A DNA stretch of 64,000 bases from Dyella telluris (GTDB lineage: Bacteria; Pseudomonadota; Gammaproteobacteria; Xanthomonadales; Rhodanobacteraceae): contig NZ_CP060412.1 of assembly GCF_014297575.1 (NCBI RefSeq), positions 3,968,001 through 4,032,000 on the forward strand. Reading direction: 5' to 3'. Below, in pieces: positions 28,846 through 39,474 of this stretch (the stretch's first letter is position 1; each line of letters opens with the position of its first letter). Under the pieces are notes generated by a model. It was given only the letters and a program-made list of their open reading frames with translations, ran no database searches and had not been told where the DNA came from. The position numbers were made by a program, and so were the translations under genes.

Positions 28846-30921
28846 ATGGAATTGTCCACCTCCATTCTGCTGACCATCGCCCTCGCACCGCTTGTCGGGT
28901 GCGTGCTGGCGGGCTTTCTTGGTCGCTTCATCGGCCGTGCCGGCGCCCACACCGCGACCATTCTTGGCGTGGCGATTGCCTGCGGCCTCTCGTTCTACGT
29001 GCTCTACCAGATCACCGCGGGCGGTGCGCCGGTCTATAACCAGAACATCTACACCTGGTTCGACATCGGCAACTACAGCGCCCACGTCGGCTTCATGATC
29101 GATCGCCTGACCGCCATGATGATGGTGGTGGTGACCTTCGTGTCGCTGCTGGTGCACATCTACACCATCGGCTACATGGCCGAAGACCCGGGCTACCAGC
29201 GCTTCTTCAGCTACATCTCGCTGTTCACCTTCTCGATGTTGATGCTCGTGATGAGCAACAACTTCATGCAGCTGTTCTTCGGCTGGGAAGCAGTGGGCCT
29301 GGTGTCGTACCTGCTGATCGGCTTCTGGTACAAGCGCCCGACTGCGATCTTCGCCAACCTCAAGGCGTTCCTGGTCAACCGCGTGGGTGACTTTGGCTTC
29401 CTGCTGGGCATCGCGGGCGTGCTGTATTTCCTGAACACGCTGGACTACGCCACGGCCTTCGCCGCGGCGCCGACCCTGGTGGGCAAGACGCTGCAGATCA
29501 CGCAGAGCACCCATTGGGACGCTGCCACGGTCATCTGCATCCTGCTGTTCATCGGCGCGATGGGCAAGTCTGCCCAGGTGCCGTTGCACGTGTGGCTGCC
29601 GGACTCGATGGAAGGCCCCACCCCGATCTCGGCACTGATCCACGCCGCGACGATGGTGACCGCCGGCATCTTCATGGTCGCCCGCATGTCGCCGTTCTTC
29701 GAGCTGTCGGAGACCGCGCTCAGCTTCGTGATGATCATTGGTGCCACCGGCGCCCTGTTCACCGGCCTGATCGGCATCGTGCAGAACGACATCAAGCGCG
29801 TCGTCGCGTACTCCACGCTGTCGCAGCTGGGCTACATGACGGTGGCGCTGGGCGTGTCGGCCTACGCCGGTGCGGTGTTCCACCTGATGACCCACGCCTT
29901 CTTCAAGGCGCTGCTGTTCCTGGGCGCAGGCTCGGTGATCATCGCCATGCACCATGAGCAGGACATGCGCTACATGGGCGGCCTGCGCAAGTACATGCCG
30001 ATCACCTGGATCACCATGTGGATCGGTTCGCTGGCCTTGTGCGGCGTGCCGTTCTTCGCGGGCTTCTACTCGAAGGACGCGATCATCGAGGCGGTGGGCG
30101 AGTCGCACCGCGCCGGTGCCAGCTACGCGTACTTCTGCGTGATGGCCGGCGCCTTCGTGACCGCGCTGTACACCTTCCGCCAGATGTACCTGACCTTCCA
30201 CGGCAAGGAGCGTTTCGTGGTGGAGCACGGTCATGGTCATGGCCATGGTCATGACGATCACGCTCATGCATCGCACGACGCGCATCACGACGATTCGCAT
30301 GCGGATGATCACGGCCACCATGAGCCGGGCGTCCTCGAGCATGCACCGAAGGAGTCGCCGTGGGTGGTGACGCTGCCGCTGATCCTGCTGGCCATCCCGT
30401 CGATCATCGTCGGTGCGCTGGCGGTCAAGCCGATGCTGTTCGGTGAGTGGTTCGGTTCGGCCATCCACGTGAACGAAGCGAACAACGTGCTCGGCGAACT
30501 GGGCAAGGAGTTCCACGACTGGTTCTCGGCCGGCCTGCATGGCTTCACCCAGTTGCCGTTCTTCCTGGTGCTGGCTGCCTTTGCCATCCAGACCTACATC
30601 TACCTGTTCAACCCGGCCGTGGCTGATCGCATCAAGAGTGCGCTCAAGCCGATCTACACCGTGCTCGACAACAAGTACTGGTTCGACACCGTGTACTTCG
30701 CCGTGTTTGCCCGTGGCGGCATGGCGCTGGGTCGTGCCCTGTGGAAGGGTGGCGACGCCGCTGTCATCGACGGTGTGCTGATCGACGGTTCGGCGAGTCT
30801 GGTGGACCGCATCGCGGGTGGCGTGCGTCGCCTGCAGTCCGGTTATCTCTATCACTACGCTTTCGCGATGATCCTCGGCCTGATCCTGCTGCTCGGCGGG
30901 TATTGGCTGGTCGGGCAATAA
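28846..30921 (+). CDS. nuoL: NADH-quinone oxidoreductase subunit L
   Basis: A 691-residue antiporter-like, proton-pumping subunit at the distal end of the membrane arm; it also carries the long lateral helix. The conserved WEAVGLVSYLLIGFWY, KSAQVPLHVWLPDSMEGPTP and VVAYSTLSQLGYM segments are present. An unusual feature is a histidine-rich stretch at residues 461-492, with 14 His among 32 residues interleaved with Gly and Asp, in the loop after the antiporter core. The rest of the sequence is regular. It is 13 bases from nuoM. Confidence 0.96.
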   Translation: MELSTSILLTIALAPLVGCVLAGFLGRFIGRAGAHTATILGVAIACGLSFYVLYQITAGGAPVYNQNIYTWFDIGNYSAHVGFMIDRLTAMMMVVVTFVSLLVHIYTIGYMAEDPGYQRFFSYISLFTFSMLMLVMSNNFMQLFFGWEAVGLVSYLLIGFWYKRPTAIFANLKAFLVNRVGDFGFLLGIAGVLYFLNTLDYATAFAAAPTLVGKTLQITQSTHWDAATVICILLFIGAMGKSAQVPLHVWLPDSMEGPTPISALIHAATMVTAGIFMVARMSPFFELSETALSFVMIIGATGALFTGLIGIVQNDIKRVVAYSTLSQLGYMTVALGVSAYAGAVFHLMTHAFFKALLFLGAGSVIIAMHHEQDMRYMGGLRKYMPITWITMWIGSLALCGVPFFAGFYSKDAIIEAVGESHRAGASYAYFCVMAGAFVTALYTFRQMYLTFHGKERFVVEHGHGHGHGHDDHAHASHDAHHDDSHADDHGHHEPGVLEHAPKESPWVVTLPLILLAIPSIIVGALAVKPMLFGEWFGSAIHVNEANNVLGELGKEFHDWFSAGLHGFTQLPFFLVLAAFAIQTYIYLFNPAVADRIKSALKPIYTVLDNKYWFDTVYFAVFARGGMALGRALWKGGDAAVIDGVLIDGSASLVDRIAGGVRRLQSGYLYHYAFAMILGLILLLGGYWLVGQ

Positions 30922-30934
30922 GGGAACCTGCTCC

Positions 30935-32443
30935 ATGTTCAATCATTTGCTCAGCCTGCTGATCTGGCTTCCCGTTCTGGGTGCCATCCCGGTGCTGCTC
31001 GCCGGCTCAGCCCGTCCCAATGCAGCGCGCTGGATCGCGCTGCTGGTGGCCATCCTCACCTTCGTGGTCAGCCTTTGCGTACTGCCGCAGTTCAACGCGG
31101 CCGACAGCGCCAAGCAGCTCGCGGAGAACCACGTGTGGATCGCCTCGCTCGGCGTCCACTACAGCCTTGCCGTCGACGGCATCTCCGTCGCCCTGATCCT
31201 GCTGACCACCTTCGTGGGCATCCTGGTGATCATCGGCGCCTGGGAGGTCATCCAGACCAACCCGCACCAGTACATGGCCGCCATGCTGGTGCTCGAGGGC
31301 CTGATGATCGGCGTGTTCTGCGCCACCGACGCGTTGCTGTTCTACGTGTTCTTCGAAGCCATGCTGATCCCGATGTTCATCCTCATCGGTGTCTGGGGTG
31401 GTCCGCGTCGCGTCTACGCCACGCTGAAGTTCTTCATCTACACGTTCTTCGGCTCCATCTTCATGCTTGTGGGCCTGATCTATCTGTACCTGAAGGCGGG
31501 TTCGTTCGACCTGGCCACGCTGGCCGCGCTGCCGCTGACCATGCAGGAGCAGTCCTGGCTGTTCTTCGCCTTCCTCATCGCCTTCGCGGTGAAGGTGCCG
31601 ATGGTGCCGGTGCATACCTGGCTGCCGGACGCGCACGTGGAAGCGCCTACCGGTGGTTCGGTGGTGCTGGCCGCGGTGATGCTGAAGATCGGTGGCTATG
31701 GTTTCCTGCGCTTCTCGCTGCCGATCGTGCCGGATGCTTCCGAACACTTTGCCTGGCTGGTCATCGGCCTGAGCCTGGTGGCGGTGGTCTACATCGGCTA
31801 CATCGCGCTGGTGCAGGAAGACATGAAGAAGCTGGTGGCGTACTCGTCCGTCGCTCACATGGGCTTCGTCACGCTGGGTATCTTCATCGCCTTCATGCTG
31901 GTGCGCGGCGCCAACAACCTGGATGCAGCCAAGCTGGGCATGCAGGGTGCGATGGTGCAGATGATCTCGCACGGCTTCGTGTCGGGCGCGATGTTCTCGT
32001 GCATCGGCGTGCTGTATGACCGCATGCACACCCGCCAGATCAAGGATTACGGCGGCGTCATCAACGTGATGCCGTGGTTCGGCTTCTTCTACGTGCTGTT
32101 CGCCATGGCCAACAGCGGCCTGCCGGGTACCAGCGGTTTCGTGGGCGAGTTCCAGGTGATCCTGGCCAGCTTCCAGGCCAATCCGTGGATCGCCTTCTTC
32201 GCCGCTTTCACCCTGATCATCGGCGCGGCCTACACGCTGTACATGGTCAAGCGCGTGCTGTGGGGTGACATCACCAACCCGCACGTGGCCGAGATGAAGG
32301 ACATCAATGGCCGTGAATGGTTTGTTCTCGGCGCCTTCGCCATTGCCGTGCTGGCCCTGGGCATCTGGCCGCAGCCGCTGATCCATCTGATGGATTCGTC
32401 GGTCTCGCAGCTCGTGACCCAGCTTGCCAACCACAAGATCTAA
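30935..32443 (+). CDS. nuoM: NADH-quinone oxidoreductase subunit M
   Basis: A 502-residue antiporter-like subunit with about fourteen helices. The FFEAMLIPMFILIGVWGG segment with the key glutamate, KVPMVPVHTWLPDAHVEAPT with the key lysine, and VAYSSVAHMGFV are all intact. An AAGGGAACC leader stretch precedes the ATG. It is twelve bases from nuoN. Confidence 0.97.
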   Translation: MFNHLLSLLIWLPVLGAIPVLLAGSARPNAARWIALLVAILTFVVSLCVLPQFNAADSAKQLAENHVWIASLGVHYSLAVDGISVALILLTTFVGILVIIGAWEVIQTNPHQYMAAMLVLEGLMIGVFCATDALLFYVFFEAMLIPMFILIGVWGGPRRVYATLKFFIYTFFGSIFMLVGLIYLYLKAGSFDLATLAALPLTMQEQSWLFFAFLIAFAVKVPMVPVHTWLPDAHVEAPTGGSVVLAAVMLKIGGYGFLRFSLPIVPDASEHFAWLVIGLSLVAVVYIGYIALVQEDMKKLVAYSSVAHMGFVTLGIFIAFMLVRGANNLDAAKLGMQGAMVQMISHGFVSGAMFSCIGVLYDRMHTRQIKDYGGVINVMPWFGFFYVLFAMANSGLPGTSGFVGEFQVILASFQANPWIAFFAAFTLIIGAAYTLYMVKRVLWGDITNPHVAEMKDINGREWFVLGAFAIAVLALGIWPQPLIHLMDSSVSQLVTQLANHKI

Positions 32444-32455
32444 GCAGGACCGATC

Positions 32456-33895
32456 ATGCCGAATCTCAATGACATTCTGATCCTGTTGCCGGAGTTCTAT
32501 CTGGTGGCGGCGGCGTGCTTGCTGCTGCTGCTGGATGCCTTCATGAAGCCCGAGCAGCGTCCGATGCTGCACTGGCTGTCCATCGGCGTGCTGCTGGTGG
32601 CCATTTACCTGGTCATCACCGGCCAGCCGAGCCAACCGGTTTCCGCCTTCGGTGGCATGTTCATCCGTGATGGCGTGGCCGAGATCCTCAAGGTCTTCGC
32701 GCTGCTGAGCACGGTGCTGGTGTTCGTCTACGCCAAGCCGTACCTGATGGACCGCAAGCTGTTCGTCGGCGAGTTCTACACGCTGACCATCTTCGCGGTG
32801 ATCGGCATCATGCTGCTGGTGTCGGCCGGCAACCTGATCATGGTCTACCTGGGCCTGGAACTGCTGACGCTGTCGTCGTACGCGCTGGTCGCACTGAACC
32901 GTGATTCGCGCCTGTCGTCCGAAGCGGCCATCAAGTACTTCGTGCTGGGTGCACTGGCCTCGGGCATGCTGCTGTACGGCATGTCGATGGTCTACGGTGC
33001 CACCAAGACGCTCGACCTGTCGCACCTGCACATGGCAGCCACGCAGACGGCCATGCCGCACCTGCTGGTGTTCGGCCTGATCTTCATGATCGTGGGTATC
33101 GGCTTCAAGCTGGGTGCCGCACCGTTCCACATGTGGATCCCGGACGTGTACCAGGGTTCGCCGACGGCGGTGACCATCTTCATCGGTTCCGCTCCGAAGC
33201 TGGCTGCCTTCGGCATGGCCTACCGCCTGCTGGGCACCGGCCTGGGCGACCTGGCCAACCACTGGCAGCTGATGCTGGCCTGCCTGGCCGTGCTGTCGCT
33301 GGCCATCGGCAACATCGTTGCCCTGGTGCAGAGCAACCTGAAGCGCTTGCTGGCCTATTCGACCATCTCACACATGGGTTACCTGCTGGTCGGCCTGGTC
33401 AATGCGGGTCCCGAGGGTTATGCCGCTGGCCTGTTCTACGCCATCAGCTACGCGCTGACCGGCGCCGCCGCCTTCGGCGTGATCCTGGCCCTGGCCCGCG
33501 CCGGTTTCGAGTGCGAAGAGATCGACGACCTCAAGGGCCTGAACCAGCGTTCGCCCTGGGCTGCCTTCCTGATGATGCTGGTGATGTTCTCGCTGGCTGG
33601 CGTGCCGCCGCTGTTCGGCTTCTTCGGCAAGCTGCTGGTGTTCCAGGCCGCCATCCACGCCGGTTTCATGTGGCTGGCCATCGTCGGTGCCGTGTTCGCC
33701 ATCATCGGCCTCTACTACTACCTGCGCGTCGTCAAGGTGATGTACTTCGACAAGCCGGTGGAGGGCGCCGAAGTGCACCTGCAGAAGGACATGTCGGTTC
33801 GCCTGGTGCTGTCCCTGAATGTGCTGGCGCTGCTGGTGCTCGGCATTGTGTGGGGCCCGCTGTTCGGCTGGTGCCAGAGCGTGTTCGTCGGTTGA
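32456..33895 (+). CDS. nuoN: NADH-quinone oxidoreductase subunit N
   Basis: A 479-residue antiporter-like subunit and the last gene of the operon. MVYLGLELLTLSSYALVAL, GAAPFHMWIPDVYQGSPT and LLAYSTISHMGYLLVGLV carry the residues expected of proton-pumping subunits. After the stop there is an ACGGACC...GGTCCGT-like weak dyad but no clear terminator; the tRNA promoter begins 73 bases downstream. Confidence 0.97.
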   Translation: MPNLNDILILLPEFYLVAAACLLLLLDAFMKPEQRPMLHWLSIGVLLVAIYLVITGQPSQPVSAFGGMFIRDGVAEILKVFALLSTVLVFVYAKPYLMDRKLFVGEFYTLTIFAVIGIMLLVSAGNLIMVYLGLELLTLSSYALVALNRDSRLSSEAAIKYFVLGALASGMLLYGMSMVYGATKTLDLSHLHMAATQTAMPHLLVFGLIFMIVGIGFKLGAAPFHMWIPDVYQGSPTAVTIFIGSAPKLAAFGMAYRLLGTGLGDLANHWQLMLACLAVLSLAIGNIVALVQSNLKRLLAYSTISHMGYLLVGLVNAGPEGYAAGLFYAISYALTGAAAFGVILALARAGFECEEIDDLKGLNQRSPWAAFLMMLVMFSLAGVPPLFGFFGKLLVFQAAIHAGFMWLAIVGAVFAIIGLYYYLRVVKVMYFDKPVEGAEVHLQKDMSVRLVLSLNVLALLVLGIVWGPLFGWCQSVFVG

Positions 33896-33967
33896 AAAAC
33901 AATGTGACGGACCCATGTCCGTCACGTTGGCTTGTCGGGTTATGTGAAATTATTTTTGCGAAAAGGC

Positions 33968-33996
33968 TTGCAAGAAATCGGCCATCTCGCTAATAT
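33968..33996 (+). promoter_or_regulatory. Sigma70 promoter of the initiator tRNA/rimP operon
   Basis: TTGCAA, a 17-base spacer and TAATAT. The -10 box ends 14 bases before the tRNA 5' end. Spacing and box quality are good. Confidence 0.75.
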
Positions 33997-34009
33997 TTCC
34001 GGACTCTGA

Positions 34010-34086
<77 letters not shown>

Positions 34087-34103
34087 GATCTTTCTTAGAA
34101 CAA

Positions 34104-34130
34104 GAAAGCCTCCTCGTGAGGCTTTTTTGT
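34104..34130 (+). terminator. tRNA-fMet intrinsic terminator
   Basis: Stem AAGCCTC/GAGGCTT with a CTCGT loop and a run of six T, 20 bases behind the tRNA. Confidence 0.85.
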
Positions 34131-34229
34131 TGGGCGCAAGGAAGCGTCGCACGTATGTCACAGGCCGCTTTAATGCTGCTCGTACGGTGCCCCGGAAGAT
34201 TCTGGATGGGTCGGGACATCGGCGAGAAC

Positions 34230-34280
34230 GCTCTTGCAAAAGAGCAGGGAATGGGCCGCTTGAGCCCATTTTTTGTTTCT
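34230..34280 (+). promoter_or_regulatory. rimP leader: hairpin plus terminator-like hairpin
   Basis: A hairpin GCTCTT-GCAA-AAGAGC (34230-34245) is followed by AATGGGC/GCCCATT (34250-34270) with a TTTTGTTT tail, ending 28 bases before rimP. It looks like an attenuator or a second partial terminator; in E. coli read-through terminators also lie in this region. Confidence 0.6.
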
Positions 34281-34307
34281 GGCGACTGGTAACGGTAGGC
34301 AAACTCA

Positions 34308-34826
34308 ATGGATACGCAGGTACTGGCTCAACGCTTCACGGAAGTTCTGGCCGATCTCGGGCTGGAATGCATCGGCGTGGAGTTCTCCCCGTCGCAGGGG
34401 CAGAGTACCCTGCGCGTCTACATCGACGCCGAAGGGCGCGAAGTCACGGTGGATGATTGCGAGGCAGGCAGCCGCGAGCTGTCGGCGATGCTGGATGTGG
34501 AAGATCCGATTCCGGGCCACTACGTGCTGGAAGTGTCTTCCCCGGGCATTGATCGCCCGCTGTTCACCGCGGCGCAGTTCGCCAAGGTGGCCGGGAAGGA
34601 AGTGAAGATTCTGCTGAAGGTGCCGCTGGAAGGCCGGCGTCGTCTTCGCGGCAAGGTTACGGCGGTGGAAGGCGAACGTATTTCGCTGGAAGCCGAAGGC
34701 AAGACCTTCGAGTTCGACCATGACGCAGTGGAAAGCGCGCGCGTGGTGCCGGACTGGGTGGCGCTCGGTTATGCGCCCCAGCCCAAGCCCGGCAAAGGTC
34801 CGGCCAAGAAGTCGTCAAAGAACTAA
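34308..34826 (+). CDS. rimP: Ribosome maturation factor RimP
   Basis: A 172-residue protein that helps assemble the 30S subunit. The [12 protein letters not shown] motif ([15 protein letters not shown]) is the family hallmark and the two-domain layout is normal. The lysine-rich C-terminal tail ([11 protein letters not shown]) is an extension beyond the conserved domain. It is the first protein gene of the rimP-nusA-infB operon. Confidence 0.96.
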   Translation: MDTQVLAQRFTEVLADLGLECIGVEFSPSQGQSTLRVYIDAEGREVTVDDCEAGSRELSAMLDVEDPIPGHYVLEVSSPGIDRPLFTAAQFAKVAGKEVKILLKVPLEGRRRLRGKVTAVEGERISLEAEGKTFEFDHDAVESARVVPDWVALGYAPQPKPGKGPAKKSSKN

Positions 34827-34874
34827 ACCATTCGAAACCGATCGGACGCCAGTGGTGTCTACGGAGTTGCTGCA

Positions 34875-36380
34875 ATGAGCAAAGAACTTTTGCTGGTGGT
34901 TGACGCGGTTGCCAATGAAAAGGGCGTGCCGCGGGAAGTGATTTTCCAGGCGATGGAAGCGGCGCTCGCGTCCGCTGCCAAGAAGCGCTACCCGGATGAA
35001 GATCCGGACATCCGCGTGGTCATCGACCGCCACACCGGCGACTACGAAACCTTCCGTCGTTGGGAAATCATCGCCGACGACGGTGAGATGGAGTCGCCGT
35101 TCCACCAGATCCGCCTGATGGACGCCGTCGACGAGCGCGAAGGCGCCGAGATCGGCGAGTACATCGAAAACCAGATCGAGAACGCCGAATTCGGCCGTAT
35201 CGCCGCACAGGCCGCCAAGCAGGTGATCGTGCAGCGCGTGCGCGAAGCCGAGCGCATGCAGGTGGTGGACGCCTTCCGTGAGCGCGTGGGCGAGCTGGTC
35301 ACCGGCATCGTCAAGCGCGTCGAGCGCGGCAACGTCTACCTCGACCTGGGCAGCAATGCCGAGGCCTTCATCCCGCGCGACAAGACCATTCCTCGCGAAT
35401 CGGCCCGCGTCGGCGATCGCGTCCGCGGCTACCTCTACGAGGTGCGCTCGGAAGCTCGTGGCCCGCAGCTGTTCGTGTCGCGCGCCGCGCCGGAATTCAT
35501 GATCGAGCTGTTCAAGCTCGAAGTGCCGGAAGTCGGTCAGGGCCTGGTCGAGATCAAGGGCTGCGCCCGCGATCCGGGTGACCGCGCCAAGATCGCCGTG
35601 GTGGCCCACGATTCGCGCACCGATCCCATCGGTGCCTGCATCGGCATGCGCGGTTCGCGCGTGCAGGCCGTGTCCAACGAGCTCAACGGCGAGCGCGTGG
35701 ACATCATCCTGTGGCATGAAAACCAGGCCCAGTACGTCATCAATGCGATGGCGCCGGCGGAAGTGCAGTCCATCATCATGGACGAAGAAAAGCACTCCAT
35801 GGACATCGCCGTGGCCGAGGACAAGCTGTCCCAGGCCATCGGTCGCGGTGGCCAGAACGTGCGCCTCGCCAGCAAGCTCACCGGCTGGCAGCTCAACGTG
35901 ATGACGCAGGACCAGGTCGCCGCTAAGAGCGAGGCCGAACAGGAAGCCGCTCGCCAGCTGTTCATGGACAAGCTGGAAGTGGACCAGGAGATTGCCAGCA
36001 TCCTCGTGCAGGAAGGCTTCTCCAGCGTCGAAGAAATCGCCTATGTGCCCAGCGCCGAGCTGCTGGCGGTGGAAGGTTTCGACGAAGACATCGTCGAAGA
36101 GCTCCGCGCCCGCGCCCGCGACGCGCTGCTCACCGAGGCACTGGCAGTGGAAGAGAGCATCGACGAGCACCAGCCGTCGGAAGAGCTTCTGCACCTGCCG
36201 GGCATGGACGAGGCAACGGCATTCGTGCTGGCCTCGCGTGAAGTGGTTTCGCTGGACGATCTGGCCGACCTCGCGGTTGACGACCTGATCGACATCGAAG
36301 GTATGGACGAAGAGCGTGCCGCTGCGCTGATCATGGCTGCGCGAGCACCGATGATCGCGCGCCTGGAGAAGGGCGGCTAA
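34875..36380 (+). CDS. nusA: Transcription termination/antitermination factor NusA
   Basis: A 501-residue RNA-polymerase-binding protein for pausing, termination and antitermination. The order is an N-terminal polymerase-binding domain, an S1 domain (about residues 137-200), KH domains with [12 protein letters not shown] and [13 protein letters not shown], and two C-terminal helical acidic repeats (from about residue 360). Length is close to the 495 residues of E. coli. A 126-base spacer with several stem-loops separates it from infB. Confidence 0.97.
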   Translation: MSKELLLVVDAVANEKGVPREVIFQAMEAALASAAKKRYPDEDPDIRVVIDRHTGDYETFRRWEIIADDGEMESPFHQIRLMDAVDEREGAEIGEYIENQIENAEFGRIAAQAAKQVIVQRVREAERMQVVDAFRERVGELVTGIVKRVERGNVYLDLGSNAEAFIPRDKTIPRESARVGDRVRGYLYEVRSEARGPQLFVSRAAPEFMIELFKLEVPEVGQGLVEIKGCARDPGDRAKIAVVAHDSRTDPIGACIGMRGSRVQAVSNELNGERVDIILWHENQAQYVINAMAPAEVQSIIMDEEKHSMDIAVAEDKLSQAIGRGGQNVRLASKLTGWQLNVMTQDQVAAKSEAEQEAARQLFMDKLEVDQEIASILVQEGFSSVEEIAYVPSAELLAVEGFDEDIVEELRARARDALLTEALAVEESIDEHQPSEELLHLPGMDEATAFVLASREVVSLDDLADLAVDDLIDIEGMDEERAAALIMAARAPMIARLEKGG

Positions 36381-36391
36381 CCGCGGGCGGA

Positions 36392-36473
36392 CGCGCCCTG
36401 GATGGGCGCGCCGAGGAAGGCCGGAAGGCCTTCCACCACGGATGGTGGTGGCCGTGCAGGCAAGGCCGCACGG
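36392..36473 (+). other. Four consecutive stem-loops in the nusA-infB spacer
   Basis: Stems are CGCGCCC/GGGCGCG (36392-36410), GGAAGGCC/GGCCTTCC with a GGAA loop (36415-36434), CCACCA/TGGTGG (starting in the second stem, 36433-36448) and CCGTGC/GCACGG (36452-36473). None is followed by a U-tract. The second and third share two bases, so they compete at the junction. Confidence 0.6.
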
Positions 36474-36507
36474 ACGATAAGCGCGGGAACGGCGGAGAAA
36501 GAACACG

Positions 36508-39342
36508 ATGTCCGGTGAAACGATCAAACAACTTGCCCAGAGCATGAAGGTGCCCGTCGACAGGCTGCTTACGCAGCTGAGTCAGGCTGGCATGTCCTTC
36601 TCGGACCCTGAGCAGATCATCAGCAGCACGGAAAAGATGAAGCTGCTTGGCTTCCTGCGGCGCAGCCACGGCAAGGACGCACCTGCCGAAGGCGAAAGCG
36701 CGTCCCCGCGCCAGATCACGCTCAAGCGCAGCACGCGCGGCGAGCTGAAGCTGTCCACGCCAGGCGGCCGCGGTGCGACGGGTGGGGCCAAGACGGTCAA
36801 CGTCGAAGTCCGCACCAAGCGCACCTACGTCAAGCGCAGCGTCATCGCCGAAGAGGCGGGTAGCGACGTCGAGCGCGAAGAGGCCGTGCGCAAGCTGCAG
36901 GAATCGCAGGCCCAGCGCGATCACGAAGAGATCGAGCGCGCCGAAGCCGACCTCCGCCGCCAGGAAGAAGCGCAGCGGGCGGAAGAAGCCCAGCGCCAGC
37001 GCGAAGCGGAAGAAGAACAGCGTCGCCAGCAGGCTGAGGCTGAGGCCGCTGCGCGCGCCAAGGAGCAGGAAGAGCGCCAGGCCGCCGTCGAGGCCGCCGC
37101 TGCCGCTCGCGCGGAACCCGCGCTGGCGCCCGCTCCGGCCCCGGCTCCGGTTGCCGCCCAGCCGGTCGAAAAGGCCGCACCGGCCGAACCGGCTGCCGTG
37201 CAGAGGATCGACCACAGCTCCCTCGGCATGATCGTGCCGACCATCCATGAGCCGCGTCGCCGCGAAAAGAAGGTGGTGGTCACGCCGGCTCCGGCACCCG
37301 CACCCGCGCCGGCGCCCGCACAGGCCGCTGCAGCCGGTGCTGCCGCAGCCCCTGCCAGTGGCAACAAGACGCGCTATGCCCGCGAAAAGGACGAAGGTCC
37401 CGGCGGCAAGCGTTTCGCGGCTGGCGAACTGCATCTGAGCGATGCCGATCGCGCGCGCCGTTCCAGCAACAACAAGCGCGGTGGCAAGCCGGGCCGTGGC
37501 GGCTCTGGCCGCGACATGGGCCGCTCCAACTCGCAGGGCTCCAGTGGTCCGCATGGCTTCACCCGTCCGACCGCTGCGGTCGTGCGCGAAGTGATGGTGG
37601 GCGACAACAACGTAGTGGCCGATCTCGCCAACAAGATGGCGGTGAAGGGTTCGGAAGTGGTCAAGGCCCTCTTCAAGATGGGCGTGATGGCCACCATCAA
37701 CCAGACCATCGACCACGACACTGCCGTGCTGGTGATCGAGGAACTCGGTCACAAGGCCGTGGCCGTGAGCGAGAACAACGCCGAAGCCGCGCTGGCTGCC
37801 CACACGCAGAACGCGGAGCTGGAGGGCGAGAAGAAGCCGCGTCCGCCGGTGGTCACCATCATGGGCCACGTCGACCACGGCAAGACCTCCACGCTCGACT
37901 ACATCCGCCGCACCAAGGTTGCCTCGGGCGAAGCGGGTGGCATTACGCAGCACATCGGTGCCTACCACGTGGAAACGCCCAAGGGCGTCATCACGTTCCT
38001 CGACACCCCGGGCCACGCGGCGTTCACGTCCATGCGTGCCCGCGGCGCCCAGTCGACGGACATCGTGGTGCTGGTGGTGGCCGCTGACGACGGTGTCATG
38101 CCGCAGACGGCGGAAGCCGTGCAGCATGCGCGCGCCGCCAAGGTGCCGCTCATCGTGGCACTCAACAAGATGGACAAGTCCGACGCCAATCCGGACCACG
38201 TCAAGCAGGGCCTCGGCAACCTGGAAGTGATTCCGGAAGAGTGGGGTGGTGACACGCCGTTCGTGCCGATCTCGGCCAAGACCGGCATGGGCATCGACGA
38301 CCTGCTGGACGCGATCCTGGTGCAGGCCGAAGTGATGGAGCTGACCGCCGTTGAAGACGGTCCGGCTTCGGGTGTGGTCATCGAATCCAGTCTGGACCGC
38401 GGTCGCGGCCCGGTGGCGACGGTGCTGGTGCAGCAGGGCACGCTCAAGCGCGGCGACTTCGTCGTCTGCGGTATCGAGTACGGCCGCATGCGTGCGCTGA
38501 TCGACGAGAACGGCAAGACCGTGCAGGAAGCCGGTCCGTCCATTCCGGTGCAGGTGCTGGGTCTGTCCGGTGTGCCGGAGTCGGGCGACGACTTCGTGGT
38601 GGTGGCTGATGAGCGCCTTGCGCGTGAAGTGGCCGCCGAGCGTCAGCTCAAGCGTCGTGAAACGCGCATGGTCAGCAAGGCGAACCGCCTTGAGGACATC
38701 ATGGCCCAGATGGGTCAGGGTGCCGAGCAGCAGACGCTCAACATCCTGGTCAAGGCCGACGTGCAGGGTTCGGTGCAGGCGCTGCGCGAGTCGCTCAGCC
38801 AGATCGGCAACGAAAACGTGAAGGTCAACGTGATCGCGGCCGGCGTCGGCGGCATCACCGAGTCCGACGCCACCCTGGCTGCCGCCTCCAAGGCGCTGGT
38901 CATCGGCTTCAACGTCCGTGCGGATGCCTCGGCACGCAAGGTGATCGATACGTCGGGCCTCGACGTCCGTTACTTCTCGATCATTTACGACGTGATCGAT
39001 CAGGTGAAGCAGGCCGCTTCGGGTCTGCTGGGCAAGGAAGTGCGCGAAGAGATCATCGGCATCGCCCAGGTACGCGAGGTCTTCCGCAGCTCCAAGTTCG
39101 GCGCAGTGGCCGGTTGTATGGTCACCGAAGGTACGGTCAAGCGCAGCAAGCCGATCCGCGTGCTCCGCGACAACACCGTGGTCTTCCAGGGCGAACTGGA
39201 ATCGCTGCGTCGCTTCAAGGAGCTGGTCGACGAAGTGCGCAACGGCATGGAATGCGGTATCGCCGTGAAGCAGTACAACGACGTCAAGGTCGGCGACCAG
39301 ATCGAGTGCTTCGAGCGTATCGAGGTTGCCCGCACGCTGTAA
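36508..39342 (+). CDS. infB: Translation initiation factor IF-2
   Basis: A 944-residue GTPase that places initiator tRNA on the 30S subunit. It has an IF2 N-terminal domain, a long charged and Ala/Pro-rich linker (about residues 110-300), a second IF2_N segment, then the G domain with GHVDHGKT at 453-460 and NKMD at 553-556, then the C-terminal tRNA-binding domains. E. coli IF2 has 890 residues; the extra length is in the linker. An alternative internal start for a shorter isoform, as in E. coli, cannot be judged. A hairpin (39348-39370) follows the stop. Confidence 0.97.
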   Translation: MSGETIKQLAQSMKVPVDRLLTQLSQAGMSFSDPEQIISSTEKMKLLGFLRRSHGKDAPAEGESASPRQITLKRSTRGELKLSTPGGRGATGGAKTVNVEVRTKRTYVKRSVIAEEAGSDVEREEAVRKLQESQAQRDHEEIERAEADLRRQEEAQRAEEAQRQREAEEEQRRQQAEAEAAARAKEQEERQAAVEAAAAARAEPALAPAPAPAPVAAQPVEKAAPAEPAAVQRIDHSSLGMIVPTIHEPRRREKKVVVTPAPAPAPAPAPAQAAAAGAAAAPASGNKTRYAREKDEGPGGKRFAAGELHLSDADRARRSSNNKRGGKPGRGGSGRDMGRSNSQGSSGPHGFTRPTAAVVREVMVGDNNVVADLANKMAVKGSEVVKALFKMGVMATINQTIDHDTAVLVIEELGHKAVAVSENNAEAALAAHTQNAELEGEKKPRPPVVTIMGHVDHGKTSTLDYIRRTKVASGEAGGITQHIGAYHVETPKGVITFLDTPGHAAFTSMRARGAQSTDIVVLVVAADDGVMPQTAEAVQHARAAKVPLIVALNKMDKSDANPDHVKQGLGNLEVIPEEWGGDTPFVPISAKTGMGIDDLLDAILVQAEVMELTAVEDGPASGVVIESSLDRGRGPVATVLVQQGTLKRGDFVVCGIEYGRMRALIDENGKTVQEAGPSIPVQVLGLSGVPESGDDFVVVADERLAREVAAERQLKRRETRMVSKANRLEDIMAQMGQGAEQQTLNILVKADVQGSVQALRESLSQIGNENVKVNVIAAGVGGITESDATLAAASKALVIGFNVRADASARKVIDTSGLDVRYFSIIYDVIDQVKQAASGLLGKEVREEIIGIAQVREVFRSSKFGAVAGCMVTEGTVKRSKPIRVLRDNTVVFQGELESLRRFKELVDEVRNGMECGIAVKQYNDVKVGDQIECFERIEVARTL

Positions 39343-39474
39343 TGGTGGATGGCCCGTGCATCGGGCCATCACCCCAGCGGTGGTTTTATCGGCGGGCGGT
39401 GTGGAGATCCACATCGCTCGCTTCGTTTTTCGGGACCCGCCATGTGGGCGTGTCCGTGCCGGAAGGAGTGCGTC

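Noticed and set aside
36900..37360. Low-complexity, repeat-like region in infB
   Set aside because: It is the charged and Ala/Pro-rich linker of IF-2, in frame and typical of the family.
36331..39414. Very long minus-strand open frame opposite infB
   Set aside because: Antisense of IF-2 codons; biased Ala/Gly/His composition without motifs; mirror frame of a GC-rich gene.
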